From: an uncultured Paludibacter sp.
GTDB lineage: Bacteria > Bacteroidota > Bacteroidia > Bacteroidales > Paludibacteraceae
Length of the DNA stretch: 33,272 bases
Direction of reading: 5' to 3'
NCBI GenBank assembly: GCA_937870645.1
Contig: CALMZF010000035.1
Coordinates: forward strand, 1 to 33,272
Both the position numbers and the translations under genes were made by a program. Below, piece after piece: positions 7,401 to 16,592 of this stretch. The notes below the pieces were generated by a model. That model was not told the DNA's origin. It did not search any database and saw only the letters and a list, made by a program, of their open reading frames with translations. Every line of letters starts with the position of its first letter. Position 1 is the first letter of the stretch.

Positions 7401-8813
7401 CCCGAAACGGTATCGACCGATTACGATATGTGTGACCGGCTTTATTTTGACGAGTTGACATACGAACGTGTCATGGACATTCTGGAAGCCGAAAATCCAA
7501 TGGGCACCATTGTATCAACCGGCGGACAAATCCCTAATAACCTGGCCATGAAACTTGCCGCTGCCAATATGCGAATTTTGGGAACACAGGCAGAGGATAT
7601 TGACAGGGCTGAGGACAGGAATAAATTCTCAGCAATGCTCGACGAATTGAAAATAGATCAGCCACGCTGGCAGGAACTTACCACCTACAGCGATGTAACC
7701 AGATTTGTAAAAGACATTGGTTTCCCCGTTTTGGTGCGTCCTTCGTACGTACTATCAGGAGCAGCCATGAATGTTTGCTACGATGAAACTCAGCTTAAAG
7801 CATTCCTCGATCTGGCTACCGAAGTTTCCAAAAAACATCCCGTGGTTATTTCCGAATTTCTGGAGCGTTGCAAGGAAATTGAAATTGATGCGGTGGCCGA
7901 AAAAGGCGAAATAGTGGTGTATGCCATTTCGGAGCATGTTGAATATGCCGGCGTTCATTCAGGTGATGCCACCACACAGTTTCCTCCGCAAAAAATTTAT
8001 GTGGAAACCATTCGCAGGATAAAAAATATTGCCCGAGAGATAGCTTCTTCACTCAATATTTCCGGACCGTTTAATATCCAGTTTTTGGCACGGGATAATT
8101 ATATCAAGGTGATTGAGTGCAATCTTCGTTCATCGCGCAGCTTCCCTTTTGTGTCCAAAGTATTGAAAATCAACTTTATTGATCTGGCTACCAAAGTCAT
8201 GCTTGGAATATCGGTTGAGAAACCGGAGAAGTCGGCCTTCGACTTGGATTATGTGGGTATCAAGGCATCGCAGTTTTCATTTACCCGCTTACAGCATGCC
8301 GATCCGGTGCTGAGTGTGGATATGACATCTACGGGTGAAGTGGGCTGCATCGGCGACAGTTTTTCCGAAGCAATTCTCAAATCACTGCTGTCGGTAGGCT
8401 ATCGCATTCCCCAAAAACGGATTATGATTTCTTCGGGTACTACCAAGTCGAAAGTGGATTTGCTCGATGCCTGCAAGCTCCTCGATGAGAAAGGCTATGA
8501 ACTCTATGCAACCCTGGGCACCCAAAAATTTCTGAAAGATAATGGTGTAAAAGCGATTGCCGTGAACTGGCCCGACGAAGAGGGCGATTACAATATCAAA
8601 GAGATGATTGCCAACAAGAAATTCGATTTGATTATCAATATACCCAAAGACCTCAGTCGCCGCGAGCTTACCAACGGATACATAATCCGCCGCAGTGCCA
8701 TCGATTTCAATATCCCCCTGGTAACCAATGCCCGGTTGGCCTCTGCATTTATTATCGCTTTCTGTACACTGAAAAAAGAGGATATTAAGATAAAAAGCTG
8801 GCAGGAATATTAA
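4446..8813 (+). CDS. carAB: Fused carbamoyl-phosphate synthase, small plus large subunit
   Basis: One 1455-residue frame holds the whole glutamine-dependent enzyme that makes carbamoyl phosphate for pyrimidines and arginine. Residues 1 to about 370 are CarA: the small-subunit N-domain, then a class I glutamine amidotransferase with nucleophile Cys250 (GICMGNQ) and His334-Pro-Glu336. After a linker of about 20 residues, CarB starts near residue 390 ([24 protein letters not shown]): first ATP-grasp half, second half from about 943 ([18 protein letters not shown]), and an MGS-like allosteric domain from about 1323. The ammonia and carbamate sites and both ATP-grasp regions appear intact. There is no in-frame ATG between the CarA end and about residue 613, so CarB is unlikely to start separately. 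The large-subunit part is strikingly like eukaryotic CPSase ([38 protein letters not shown]). It has its own promoter and terminator. No other pyr or arg genes are adjacent. Confidence 0.95.
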   Translation: [1455 protein letters not shown]

Positions 8814-8866
8814 TGAAGTAAGTGCAGGATAGAATGCGCTGAGAACCAAACAGAATACTTTAAATG

Positions 8867-8899
8867 AATGAGGGACAAGATTATTGCTTGTCCCTCATT
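8867..8899. terminator. Terminator between the car gene and the convergent PH-like gene
   Basis: A perfect 13-bp inverted repeat (AATGAGGGACAAG, 8867-8879, and CTTGTCCCTCATT, 8887-8899) with a 7-base loop, followed by T-rich sequence. It lies between two convergent stop codons (8813 and 8903) and probably serves both strands. Confidence 0.8.
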
Positions 8900-8902
8900 T
8901 AT

Positions 8903-9394
8903 TTAGTTTTGTTGTTCATTTATTTGTATAGCTTTTTCCGAGGCGATTGTTTCGAGCGCAACTTTTATTTCATCGGCCACCTCATAGTTATAATATGAAA
9001 GATGAATGGTATATGAAGAATTGTCGGAACTCCTGATTTTATAGTTTTTACCTACCTGAGTAATGGATTGAATATCTCTCCACCAGATTGTTTTTCCCGG
9101 AGTGGAGGCGTCGGGTTTGAGCGATATTTTATCGTTATTGATGACGATATATGGTCTTCTGATTAAGGCTATCACACCCTGAATCAAGTACTTAAAACCA
9201 AAGACAGCATAAAAAGCAAGATAAGCCCAGTCGAACTGGTCAAAGGTCTTATGGTTCATTTTGTCAATCATATAATACAAACCTACTGCTATAAATACAA
9301 TCCCTATAGCAGTGTGTATCAGGCTTTTGTTGTTTTTATCAGCTAAATTTCTCTTTAGTTCCATGGTTTTTTGTTTTGGCAAGTTTATTAGCAT
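8903..9394 (-). CDS. Membrane protein with bacterial PH-like domain
   Basis: A 163-residue protein (153 if translation starts at the ATG at 9364, MELKRN). Two membrane helices are seen at about residues 25-43 (LIHTAIGIVFIAVGLYYMI) and 57-80, followed by a C-terminal beta-rich stretch of about 75 residues. That stretch has the pattern YIVINNDKISLKP, then TIWWRDIQSI, then YKIRSSDNSSYTI and a closing helix, which resembles bacterial PH-like domains of small membrane proteins. The function is unknown. It starts 6 bases after the stop of the barrel protein gene upstream and is probably co-transcribed with it. A transmembrane PH-like identity is an inference from pattern, not from a family search. 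Confidence 0.7.
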   Translation of the reverse strand: MLINLPKQKTMELKRNLADKNNKSLIHTAIGIVFIAVGLYYMIDKMNHKTFDQFDWAYLAFYAVFGFKYLIQGVIALIRRPYIVINNDKISLKPDASTPGKTIWWRDIQSITQVGKNYKIRSSDNSSYTIHLSYYNYEVADEIKVALETIASEKAIQINEQQN

Positions 9395-9400
9395 TGTAAG

Positions 9401-10003
9401 TTAAAATCGTGCACCAATTCTCAGATCAATAAACTGGAAATGAATTCGTTTAGCATTGTTAAGACTGGGGTAGGAGGTGTAGCTGTACTGTATTTTTGCA
9501 AAATACTGTAAACGGGAGTCGGTATTGAGATTAGTGCCCAGTTCAAACTGTGTCTGGTGTCCCATCACGCCGCCGGCAATATCTTCTATTTTGAGTGTGT
9601 TGAGCAGCAACCCATATCCCAGAAAAGGGGTTAATCTTTTATCCCGGTTCAGGTTGTGACGTACCGTCCATCCGTAATTGAGCATCGATATGTCTTTTGA
9701 TGTGGCGTAGTCAGCAAATAATTTGGTGTAGCCAATAGGTACAGTGAGATAGACAGCCGGTTTTTTACCGTCCAATCCACTCACCTGCCAACCATAGTCA
9801 AAAAGTGCGCCCACACCGTGAGTGGCGCTATTACCATTCATTACACCGGAACGATCGATCAGTGAAAATACATTCCGGTAACCCGTTTCAAGACTGAGTT
9901 GATGGGGTACTTTGATCATTTTATATTCATCCAGAGTTTGTTGGCTGAAGGTATTTAAAGTAAATATGAATGTTGCCGTGAGAAGGAATACATTTTTTTT
10001 CAT
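9401..10003 (-). CDS. Outer-membrane beta-barrel protein, unknown function
   Basis: 200 residues with a signal peptide (MKKNVFLLTATFIFTLNTFS, cut near SQQ) and a mature part of alternating polar and hydrophobic strands typical of an 8-10 strand outer-membrane barrel: LSLETGYRNVFSLID, GVGALFDYGWQV, LTPFLGYGLLLNTL, LQYFAKIQYSYTS. It ends in FIDLRIGARF, with the C-terminal phenylalanine common to barrels inserted by the Bam machinery. It is the first gene of a probable pair with the PH-like membrane protein downstream. No enzyme motif is visible; it may be a porin-like or structural protein. Confidence 0.75.
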   Translation of the reverse strand: MKKNVFLLTATFIFTLNTFSQQTLDEYKMIKVPHQLSLETGYRNVFSLIDRSGVMNGNSATHGVGALFDYGWQVSGLDGKKPAVYLTVPIGYTKLFADYATSKDISMLNYGWTVRHNLNRDKRLTPFLGYGLLLNTLKIEDIAGGVMGHQTQFELGTNLNTDSRLQYFAKIQYSYTSYPSLNNAKRIHFQFIDLRIGARF

Positions 10004-10196
10004 ACGTTGTTTGTTTGTGATGCAGGGCGAAAAAAGTGAAAAATATTAAAATGAATTTTAGCCGGTAGATGTAACTGCTTAGGTTACCATAACTTTTTAC
10101 CGATTGATTTTGTTCAGATTAATTTGTCGTTTCTGAAAAATAACTGATGTGTACCAATTCTGTCATAGAGATGTATCTATAACAGAAACCGGGTTG

Positions 10197-10721
10197 TTAT
10201 ATCTTCCGAAACTTCTGATAAGTCAGCACATCTTCGTAGTTGGCGGGTGTTTTAATCCAGTTTTTCAGCTTGCCGTGCAGTTCATAATCATTCTCAAAGA
10301 GCTTTCGGCTCACGAGGTTGCTTTCTATAATCTGGACGTATAGTTGGTTTATTTTCAGAAAATTAAATACATACTCCTCCACTGTTTTCAGACTTTCGGT
10401 AGCCATTCCCCGACCCGAATATTCTTCAGCAACGTAAAGTCCGAGTGCGATGCGACTGTTGTGAATATCAAAATCAAACAAATCGACAGTTCCCACAGTT
10501 TTATTTTCAATTTTGCTCACAATCATCAACCGTATTTGTTTGCTTTCGTAAATGTCAGTGGGTGAGTGGGATATGTAATTTTTCAACTGATATCGTGAAT
10601 AAGGAGCACGTGTATTACCGGCAATCCATATCGAACTGTCGTTTTCCCACCGGTACAGCAGCTCCAGATCTTCGGGTTCTACCGCCCTCAATACTATCTT
10701 ATCGTTTTCCAGAAATTTCAT
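10197..10721 (-). CDS. GNAT-family N-acetyltransferase (RimJ/RimL-like)
   Basis: About 174 residues from the ATG at 10721 (MKFLENDKIVLRAVEPEDLELLYRWEND-type start of the RimJ/RimL subfamily). Longer starts exist at 10733 (ATG) and 10763 (TTG), but the family N-terminus fits 10721. The acetyl-CoA binding motif A is seen as LGLYVAEEYSGRGMATESL (Q/RxxGxG/A type). Next comes motif B-like QLYVQIIESNLVSRKLFENDYE. These enzymes acetylate N-termini of ribosomal proteins or small amines and amino groups; the substrate cannot be told. The gene begins 34 bases after the stop of the helix-hairpin-helix gene and is probably in one operon with it. Confidence 0.88.
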   Translation of the reverse strand: MKFLENDKIVLRAVEPEDLELLYRWENDSSIWIAGNTRAPYSRYQLKNYISHSPTDIYESKQIRLMIVSKIENKTVGTVDLFDFDIHNSRIALGLYVAEEYSGRGMATESLKTVEEYVFNFLKINQLYVQIIESNLVSRKLFENDYELHGKLKNWIKTPANYEDVLTYQKFRKI

Positions 10722-10755
10722 GTTAGTCTGCATATTACAATAAAAAACATTTTTT

Positions 10756-11715
10756 TTATTCAAAACTCAGGTAGGGTTCAATTTTCAGCAGGTCTTCATC
10801 CGAAAGTGAGTGCAGTTTCCTTAATTCATCAATATTCTTCAGTTTTCCCCTGTCACGTCTCAATTCATATATTTCTTTTGCCTTGCTGAAAGTAAGGTAG
10901 GGATGACTTTTAAGCCTTTCCACACTTGCTTTGTTTATATAAATTTTCGAAATATGGGATGGATCAGTACTAAGAAATGGTTTTATCTGCTCAAATATTT
11001 CGGGTTTCATGCCATACACTTCCCGGATTTGTTCCACCGAATGATACCCGCCTAAAATCCGGCGATAGCCCAGTATACTTTTTGCAAATCGCCTGCCTAT
11101 ACCCTTCACAGCAATGAGAGCAGTAGTGTCGGCCGAGTTTAATTCCACGATTGTGGTTTTGCTTTCGGTGAATTGCATAGCCGGTTTTTCGGTTGTTTCG
11201 GCTTGTGATTCTTGCCCGGTAGCTTTTCTTTCGGTGGGCTTCATCTCAGCTATCTGAATGTAAGGCATTAACTCTCCGGCTTTTTCGCTGCTGATACCGT
11301 ACACTTTGCTGAAATCTTCCGCTTTCCTGAATTTTCCGCCTTTGCTGCGATATTTCAGTATGTTTTTGGCAATATAGGGTTTAAGACCCAACCGAACAAA
11401 TGTGGCCGAATCGGCTGTATTGGGGTCAAATGCAAATAGTTGATAATGGGAGGTTTCGGATGATTTTTTAGTGTATGATTTGTGAAAATCGGGATAATTG
11501 TCCCATTGATTTTGGCGGGATCGTTCCTTTTCCGTCAGGCTTGCTTTGAATTTTTCGGCATCCTTCAAAAAAACTGTATTCTCTGTTTTATCATTCTCTT
11601 TGATAAAATAGGGCATGAGGAAGGTGGAAAGCAATGCCGCCAATATCAATGCAATAAGCACAATAATGCCTCTGCGCTGACTTTTGGAAAAATAAAAATA
11701 ATCTTTCCACACCAT
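10756..11715 (-). CDS. Membrane-anchored helix-hairpin-helix protein (ComEA-like)
   Basis: 319 residues. A basic N-terminus (WKDYFYFSKSQRRG) precedes one membrane helix at about 17-36. After a charged linker come three repeated modules of about 60 residues, each beginning with a conserved Asn (FDPNTADSATFVRLG, VELNSADTTALIAVKGIG, IYINKASVERLKSHPYL) and followed by a region G-x-(F/Y)-x-x-x-E-(D/Q/E). This is the helix-hairpin-helix pattern of ComEA and related DNA-binding proteins. The middle copy has the best hairpin, KGIGRRFAKSI. A role in DNA binding or uptake at the membrane is an inference; no other competence gene is nearby. The upstream inverted repeat separates it from proS. Confidence 0.88.
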   Translation of the reverse strand: MVWKDYFYFSKSQRRGIIVLIALILAALLSTFLMPYFIKENDKTENTVFLKDAEKFKASLTEKERSRQNQWDNYPDFHKSYTKKSSETSHYQLFAFDPNTADSATFVRLGLKPYIAKNILKYRSKGGKFRKAEDFSKVYGISSEKAGELMPYIQIAEMKPTERKATGQESQAETTEKPAMQFTESKTTIVELNSADTTALIAVKGIGRRFAKSILGYRRILGGYHSVEQIREVYGMKPEIFEQIKPFLSTDPSHISKIYINKASVERLKSHPYLTFSKAKEIYELRRDRGKLKNIDELRKLHSLSDEDLLKIEPYLSFE

Positions 11716-11735
11716 AATCGGGTTTTTAATTAAAA

Positions 11736-11788
11736 GGTAAACCGATAAATTAAATTTACTGTTAACAAAATAATTTATCGGTCAACCT
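11736..11788 (-). terminator. Probable terminator after proS
   Basis: An inverted repeat with an 11-bp perfect core (ACCGATAAATT, 11741-11751, and AATTTATCGGT, 11772-11782) is extended by AGGT (11735-11738 region) and ACCT (11785-11788) after a two-base mismatch. The loop is 20 bases. It lies 10 bases past the proS stop and is followed on the minus strand by TTTT. Confidence 0.55.
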
Positions 11789-11798
11789 GATGATTTAA

Positions 11799-13297
<1,499 letters not shown>

Positions 13298-13328
13298 TTA
13301 TAATAAACGATTTTTTGAAAACGAAATG

Positions 13329-13359
13329 CAAAGATATGAATTTCTGAAGTATTTGCCAA
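13329..13359 (-). promoter_or_regulatory. Promoter of proS
   Basis: On the minus strand TTG (13359-13357) and TATCTTTG (13336-13329) are 20 bases apart, a full consensus match. The start codon at 13279 lies about 45 bases downstream of the predicted transcription start. Confidence 0.7.
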
Positions 13360-13532
13360 TATGATAACCCGCTAATGTTGTGAAAAATAGTGCCGACAAT
13401 CGCACGACCTTGCTTAAAAAAAGCACAGCAATCTTAATTTAATCCAAGGGGATTACGAATGGAAATTAGAAAAATAACTCTGACTGTTTCCATTAAGTGT
13501 CTCTTTACTACTTTTATTCCAATAAAAAACTG

Positions 13533-13540
13533 TACTTTTG
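13533..13540 (+). promoter_or_regulatory. -7 element of the DEAD-box helicase promoter
   Basis: TACTTTTG matches TAnnTTTG and lies 28 bases before the ATG at 13569. No clear TTG is seen at the usual distance upstream. Confidence 0.5.
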
Positions 13541-13568
13541 TATGAAAATAGAATAGATTACCTACTAT

Positions 13569-14807
13569 ATGAGATTTGATGAATTACCTCTCTGCGATGC
13601 CGTATTGGATGGCTTGCAGGCTATGAACTTTACTGAAATGACTCCCGTGCAGGAGCAAGCCATACCGGTCATTCTGCAGAAACGTGACCTGATAGCTTGT
13701 GCACAGACCGGTACCGGTAAAACAGCAGCATATATACTTCCATTGTTAAATAACCTGCAGACTACGCCGCATACCGACGATGCAGTGAATGCTATCATCA
13801 TGTCGCCAACCCGTGAGCTGGCTCAACAAATTGATCAGCAAATGGAAGGATTTTCCTACTTTGTACCTACTTCATCGGTCGCAGTGTATGGTGGCAACGA
13901 TTCGCGGGCATGGGATGTACAGCGCAATGGTCTGCAAAGAGGCGCCGATGTGGTGATTGCCACCCCCGGAAGACTGATTTCTCATTTGAATTTATCAGAA
14001 ATAGACCTTTCACACGTTAGGTATTTTATTCTGGATGAAGCCGACCGTATGCTTGATATGGGATTTTTTGATGATATCATGCAGATAGTCAACCGACTTC
14101 CCAAAGAGCGACAGACTATCATGTTTTCGGCTACCATGCCTGCAAAAATTCGCCAACTGGCCAAAACAATTCTTCGCGATCCGGTAGAGGTGAAAATTGC
14201 CATTTCCCGTCCGCCCGACAGCATTATGCAGACAGCCTATATCTGTGAAGAAGGTCAGAAACCTGCCATTATCCGAAACCTCTTTTCCGAAAAATCGCCC
14301 GAGAAAGTTATTCTTTTCTCCGGATCGAAGCTAAAAGTGAAGGAAATAACCAAAACACTTCGCAGAATGGGATTGTCGGTGGGCGAGATGCACTCCGACC
14401 TGGATCAGGCTCAGCGCGACAGCATCATGCACGAATTCCGCAATAACCGCGTCAATATGCTTATTGCCACCGATATTGTTGCCCGTGGTATCGATATTGA
14501 CGATATTACACTGGTTATCAATTACGATGTGCCCTGGGAAGTGGAAGATTACGTTCATCGGATAGGTCGTACGGCGCGTGCCGGTGAAAACGGTATGTCA
14601 ATCACACTCGTAGCACCGGAGGAACAATACCGCTTCAAGCAAATAGAGGATTTTCTTGAAAAAAGTATTTTCAAAATTCCTCTGCCCGAAGGTATCGGCG
14701 AAGCACCAGAATATAATCCGGAAGCCAACAGACGGCGTAAAAAACAATTCAGTGCCCCCAAAGGAAATTTCAAAAGAAAGCATCACGGCTCAGGTAAAAG
14801 GAATTGA
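13569..14807 (+). CDS. DEAD-box ATP-dependent RNA helicase (RhlE-like)
   Basis: 412 residues with all DEAD-box motifs in order: Q motif (FTEMTPVQEQAIP, after an upstream aromatic at Phe3), motif I AQTGTGKT near residue 45, Ia PTRELAQQ, Ib TPGRL, II DEAD near 155, III SATMP, IV ILFSGSK, V ATDIVARGIDID and VI HRIGRTARAG. A short basic tail (RRRKKQFSAPKGNFKRKHHGSGKRN) probably aids RNA binding, as in RhlE-type helicases involved in ribosome assembly or RNA turnover. The LD-carboxypeptidase gene follows after 53 bases with its own possible -7 box. The exact RNA target is unknown. Confidence 0.95.
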   Translation: MRFDELPLCDAVLDGLQAMNFTEMTPVQEQAIPVILQKRDLIACAQTGTGKTAAYILPLLNNLQTTPHTDDAVNAIIMSPTRELAQQIDQQMEGFSYFVPTSSVAVYGGNDSRAWDVQRNGLQRGADVVIATPGRLISHLNLSEIDLSHVRYFILDEADRMLDMGFFDDIMQIVNRLPKERQTIMFSATMPAKIRQLAKTILRDPVEVKIAISRPPDSIMQTAYICEEGQKPAIIRNLFSEKSPEKVILFSGSKLKVKEITKTLRRMGLSVGEMHSDLDQAQRDSIMHEFRNNRVNMLIATDIVARGIDIDDITLVINYDVPWEVEDYVHRIGRTARAGENGMSITLVAPEEQYRFKQIEDFLEKSIFKIPLPEGIGEAPEYNPEANRRRKKQFSAPKGNFKRKHHGSGKRN

Positions 14808-14830
14808 TGATACAATTTGACCAATTTCCT

Positions 14831-14838
14831 TACTTTTG
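14831..14838 (+). promoter_or_regulatory. -7 element upstream of the LD-carboxypeptidase gene
   Basis: TACTTTTG matches TAnnTTTG, 22 bases before the ATG at 14861. The nearest TTG upstream (14804-14806) is 24 bases away, a little too far, so strength is uncertain. Confidence 0.4.
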
Positions 14839-14860
14839 CTAATAATTTCAGAATTATAAA

Positions 14861-15802
14861 ATGTCAAAATATCCCGATTTTTTAAAGGAAGGCGACGAAG
14901 TCAGAATTATTTCTCCTTCCGGAGTGATTGACCCCACACTGGTGGATGGTGCCATTATTTTACTCGCTTCGTGGGGATACAAAGCTACCGAAGGTATGTT
15001 TACGCGCAATGCTCTCGGACGCTTTGCCGGCAACGAACAGGAACGTTTTACCGACCTGCAGCAGGCGCTTGACGATCCCAATGTGAAAGCCATACTTTGC
15101 AGCCGTGGCGGTTACGGACTGGCACAAATCATCGACAGGATCGACTTCAGCCGGTTTGTCAAACATCCCAAATGGGTGATTGGTTTTAGCGATGTGACCA
15201 TTCTGCATCAGGCCTTGCTCTCCACGGGTATTATCTCCTTACACAGTGCTATGGCCAAGCAGTTTACTGAATTGCCAGCAAAAGCCGAGCCACTGGTTAT
15301 GATTGAAAATATACTCCGTGGTGATATTCCATCTTACAAAATCACGACCAATAAACACAACCGGTCAGGTATCGGTAAAGGAAAATTAATCGGAGGAAAT
15401 TTGTCGGTTTTCATGGGAATGCGGGGTACCGGTTATGATTTGCCCTTCAAAAATTCCATTTTATTCATCGAAGATATTGGTGAGAAACCCTATCAGATTG
15501 ACCGTATGATGCAAAACCTGCGCATCAGTGGCGCATTGTCACAATTATCGGGATTGTTGATCGGGCAGTTTACCGAATACGAAGAAGATCCCGAAATGAA
15601 TAAAACCCTGTTTCAGATCATTGCCGATGCGGTGAAAGAGTACAATTATCCGGTCTGTTACAATTTTTCGGCAGGTCATGTTGACAATAATTTTCCCCTG
15701 TTGATGGGTGCAAATGCCGAACTGAAAGTCACTGACAGAGGAGCTTCACTGTCATTTCAAACCACATTCTGGAAAAAAGCAGGAAATTTATTAAACCTGT
15801 AA
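14861..15802 (+). CDS. LD-carboxypeptidase (peptidase family S66)
   Basis: 313 residues, the normal length for S66 muramoyl-tetrapeptide carboxypeptidases, which remove the terminal D-alanine from murein tetrapeptides during cell-wall recycling. The N-terminus (GDEVRIISPSGVID) and the CSRGGYGLAQIIDRID stretch are typical. The catalytic serine is Ser110 in GFSDVT. The catalytic Glu lies in FIEDIGEKPYQIDRM and the His in FSAGHVDNNFPLLMGA. No signal peptide is seen, so it acts in the cytoplasm. Riboflavin synthase follows 61 bases downstream without an obvious promoter of its own and may share the transcript. Confidence 0.93.
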   Translation: MSKYPDFLKEGDEVRIISPSGVIDPTLVDGAIILLASWGYKATEGMFTRNALGRFAGNEQERFTDLQQALDDPNVKAILCSRGGYGLAQIIDRIDFSRFVKHPKWVIGFSDVTILHQALLSTGIISLHSAMAKQFTELPAKAEPLVMIENILRGDIPSYKITTNKHNRSGIGKGKLIGGNLSVFMGMRGTGYDLPFKNSILFIEDIGEKPYQIDRMMQNLRISGALSQLSGLLIGQFTEYEEDPEMNKTLFQIIADAVKEYNYPVCYNFSAGHVDNNFPLLMGANAELKVTDRGASLSFQTTFWKKAGNLLNL

Positions 15803-15863
15803 TTTTTTCAGATAAATAAATACAGGTTAGTAACTTATTATTAATCAATAAAATAAAAAAAAT

Positions 15864-16469
15864 ATGTTTTCAGGAATAGTAGAAGAATCGGCCACTGTTG
15901 TAGCATTAGTACCCGAACAGGAAAACCTGCATCTGACTTTGAACTGTTCGTTTGTCAACGAATTGAAAATTGACCAGAGTGTATCACACAACGGAGTTTG
16001 TCTGACGGTAGTGAGCAAAACTGCCGATACTTACACCGTAACAGCCATAAAGGAAACGCTGGAGTGCAGCAATCTGGGTAAATTGAAAGTTGGGGATAAG
16101 GTAAATGTGGAACGCAGCATGGTGATGAATGGTCGTCTGGATGGTCATATCGTTCAGGGACATGTAGATCAGACTGCCTGGTGTACCCGCATCGATGAAG
16201 CCGATGGCAGCTGGTATTTCACCTTCGAATATGAATTTGATCAGGCCATGGCCCGCAAAGGCTATATGACGGTGGACAAAGGCTCGGTTACTGTCAACGG
16301 TGTAAGTCTCACGGTGTGCAATCCGACCAACAATAGTTTTCAGGTGGCCATAATCCCTTACACTTTTGATCACACCAATTTTGGTCAGATTGCTGTTGGA
16401 ACTTACGTAAATATTGAGTTCGACATTATCGGCAAATACATCAGCCGTATGCTCGAATTTAATAAATAA
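15864..16469 (+). CDS. ribE: Riboflavin synthase, alpha chain
   Basis: 201 residues in two homologous lumazine-binding halves. The enzyme turns two molecules of 6,7-dimethyl-8-ribityllumazine into riboflavin and a pyrimidine by-product, and works as a trimer. The N-terminus MFSGIVEE is the family start. The first half has NGVCLTV and LGKLKVGDKVNVERSM, with DGHIVQGHVDQ at the start of the second half. The second half repeats the pattern with VNGVSLTV and FDHTNFGQIAVGTYVNIEFD, ending in GKYISRML. The other rib genes are not in the window. I see no FMN riboswitch upstream. A strong terminator follows. Confidence 0.96.
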   Translation: MFSGIVEESATVVALVPEQENLHLTLNCSFVNELKIDQSVSHNGVCLTVVSKTADTYTVTAIKETLECSNLGKLKVGDKVNVERSMVMNGRLDGHIVQGHVDQTAWCTRIDEADGSWYFTFEYEFDQAMARKGYMTVDKGSVTVNGVSLTVCNPTNNSFQVAIIPYTFDHTNFGQIAVGTYVNIEFDIIGKYISRMLEFNK

Positions 16470-16505
16470 CCGTATTTCAGACTATTTACAGCACAATTTT
16501 GAACT

Positions 16506-16543
16506 ATCCTCAATTTATTTTGTTCTACGAATAAATTGAGGAT
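16506..16543 (+). terminator. Terminator after ribE
   Basis: A perfect 14-bp inverted repeat (ATCCTCAATTTATT, 16506-16519, and AATAAATTGAGGAT, 16530-16543) with a 10-base loop, followed by TTATTTTG. It separates ribE from the membrane-Nudix gene. Confidence 0.75.
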
Positions 16544-16592
16544 TTATTTTGTCCTTAAATAGAGTTTATCACGTTGATTGTTACTGTTGAAA

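Noticed and set aside
15803-15863. FMN riboswitch before riboflavin synthase
   Set aside because: The spacer is only 61 bases of A/T-rich sequence, too short for the conserved RFN element.
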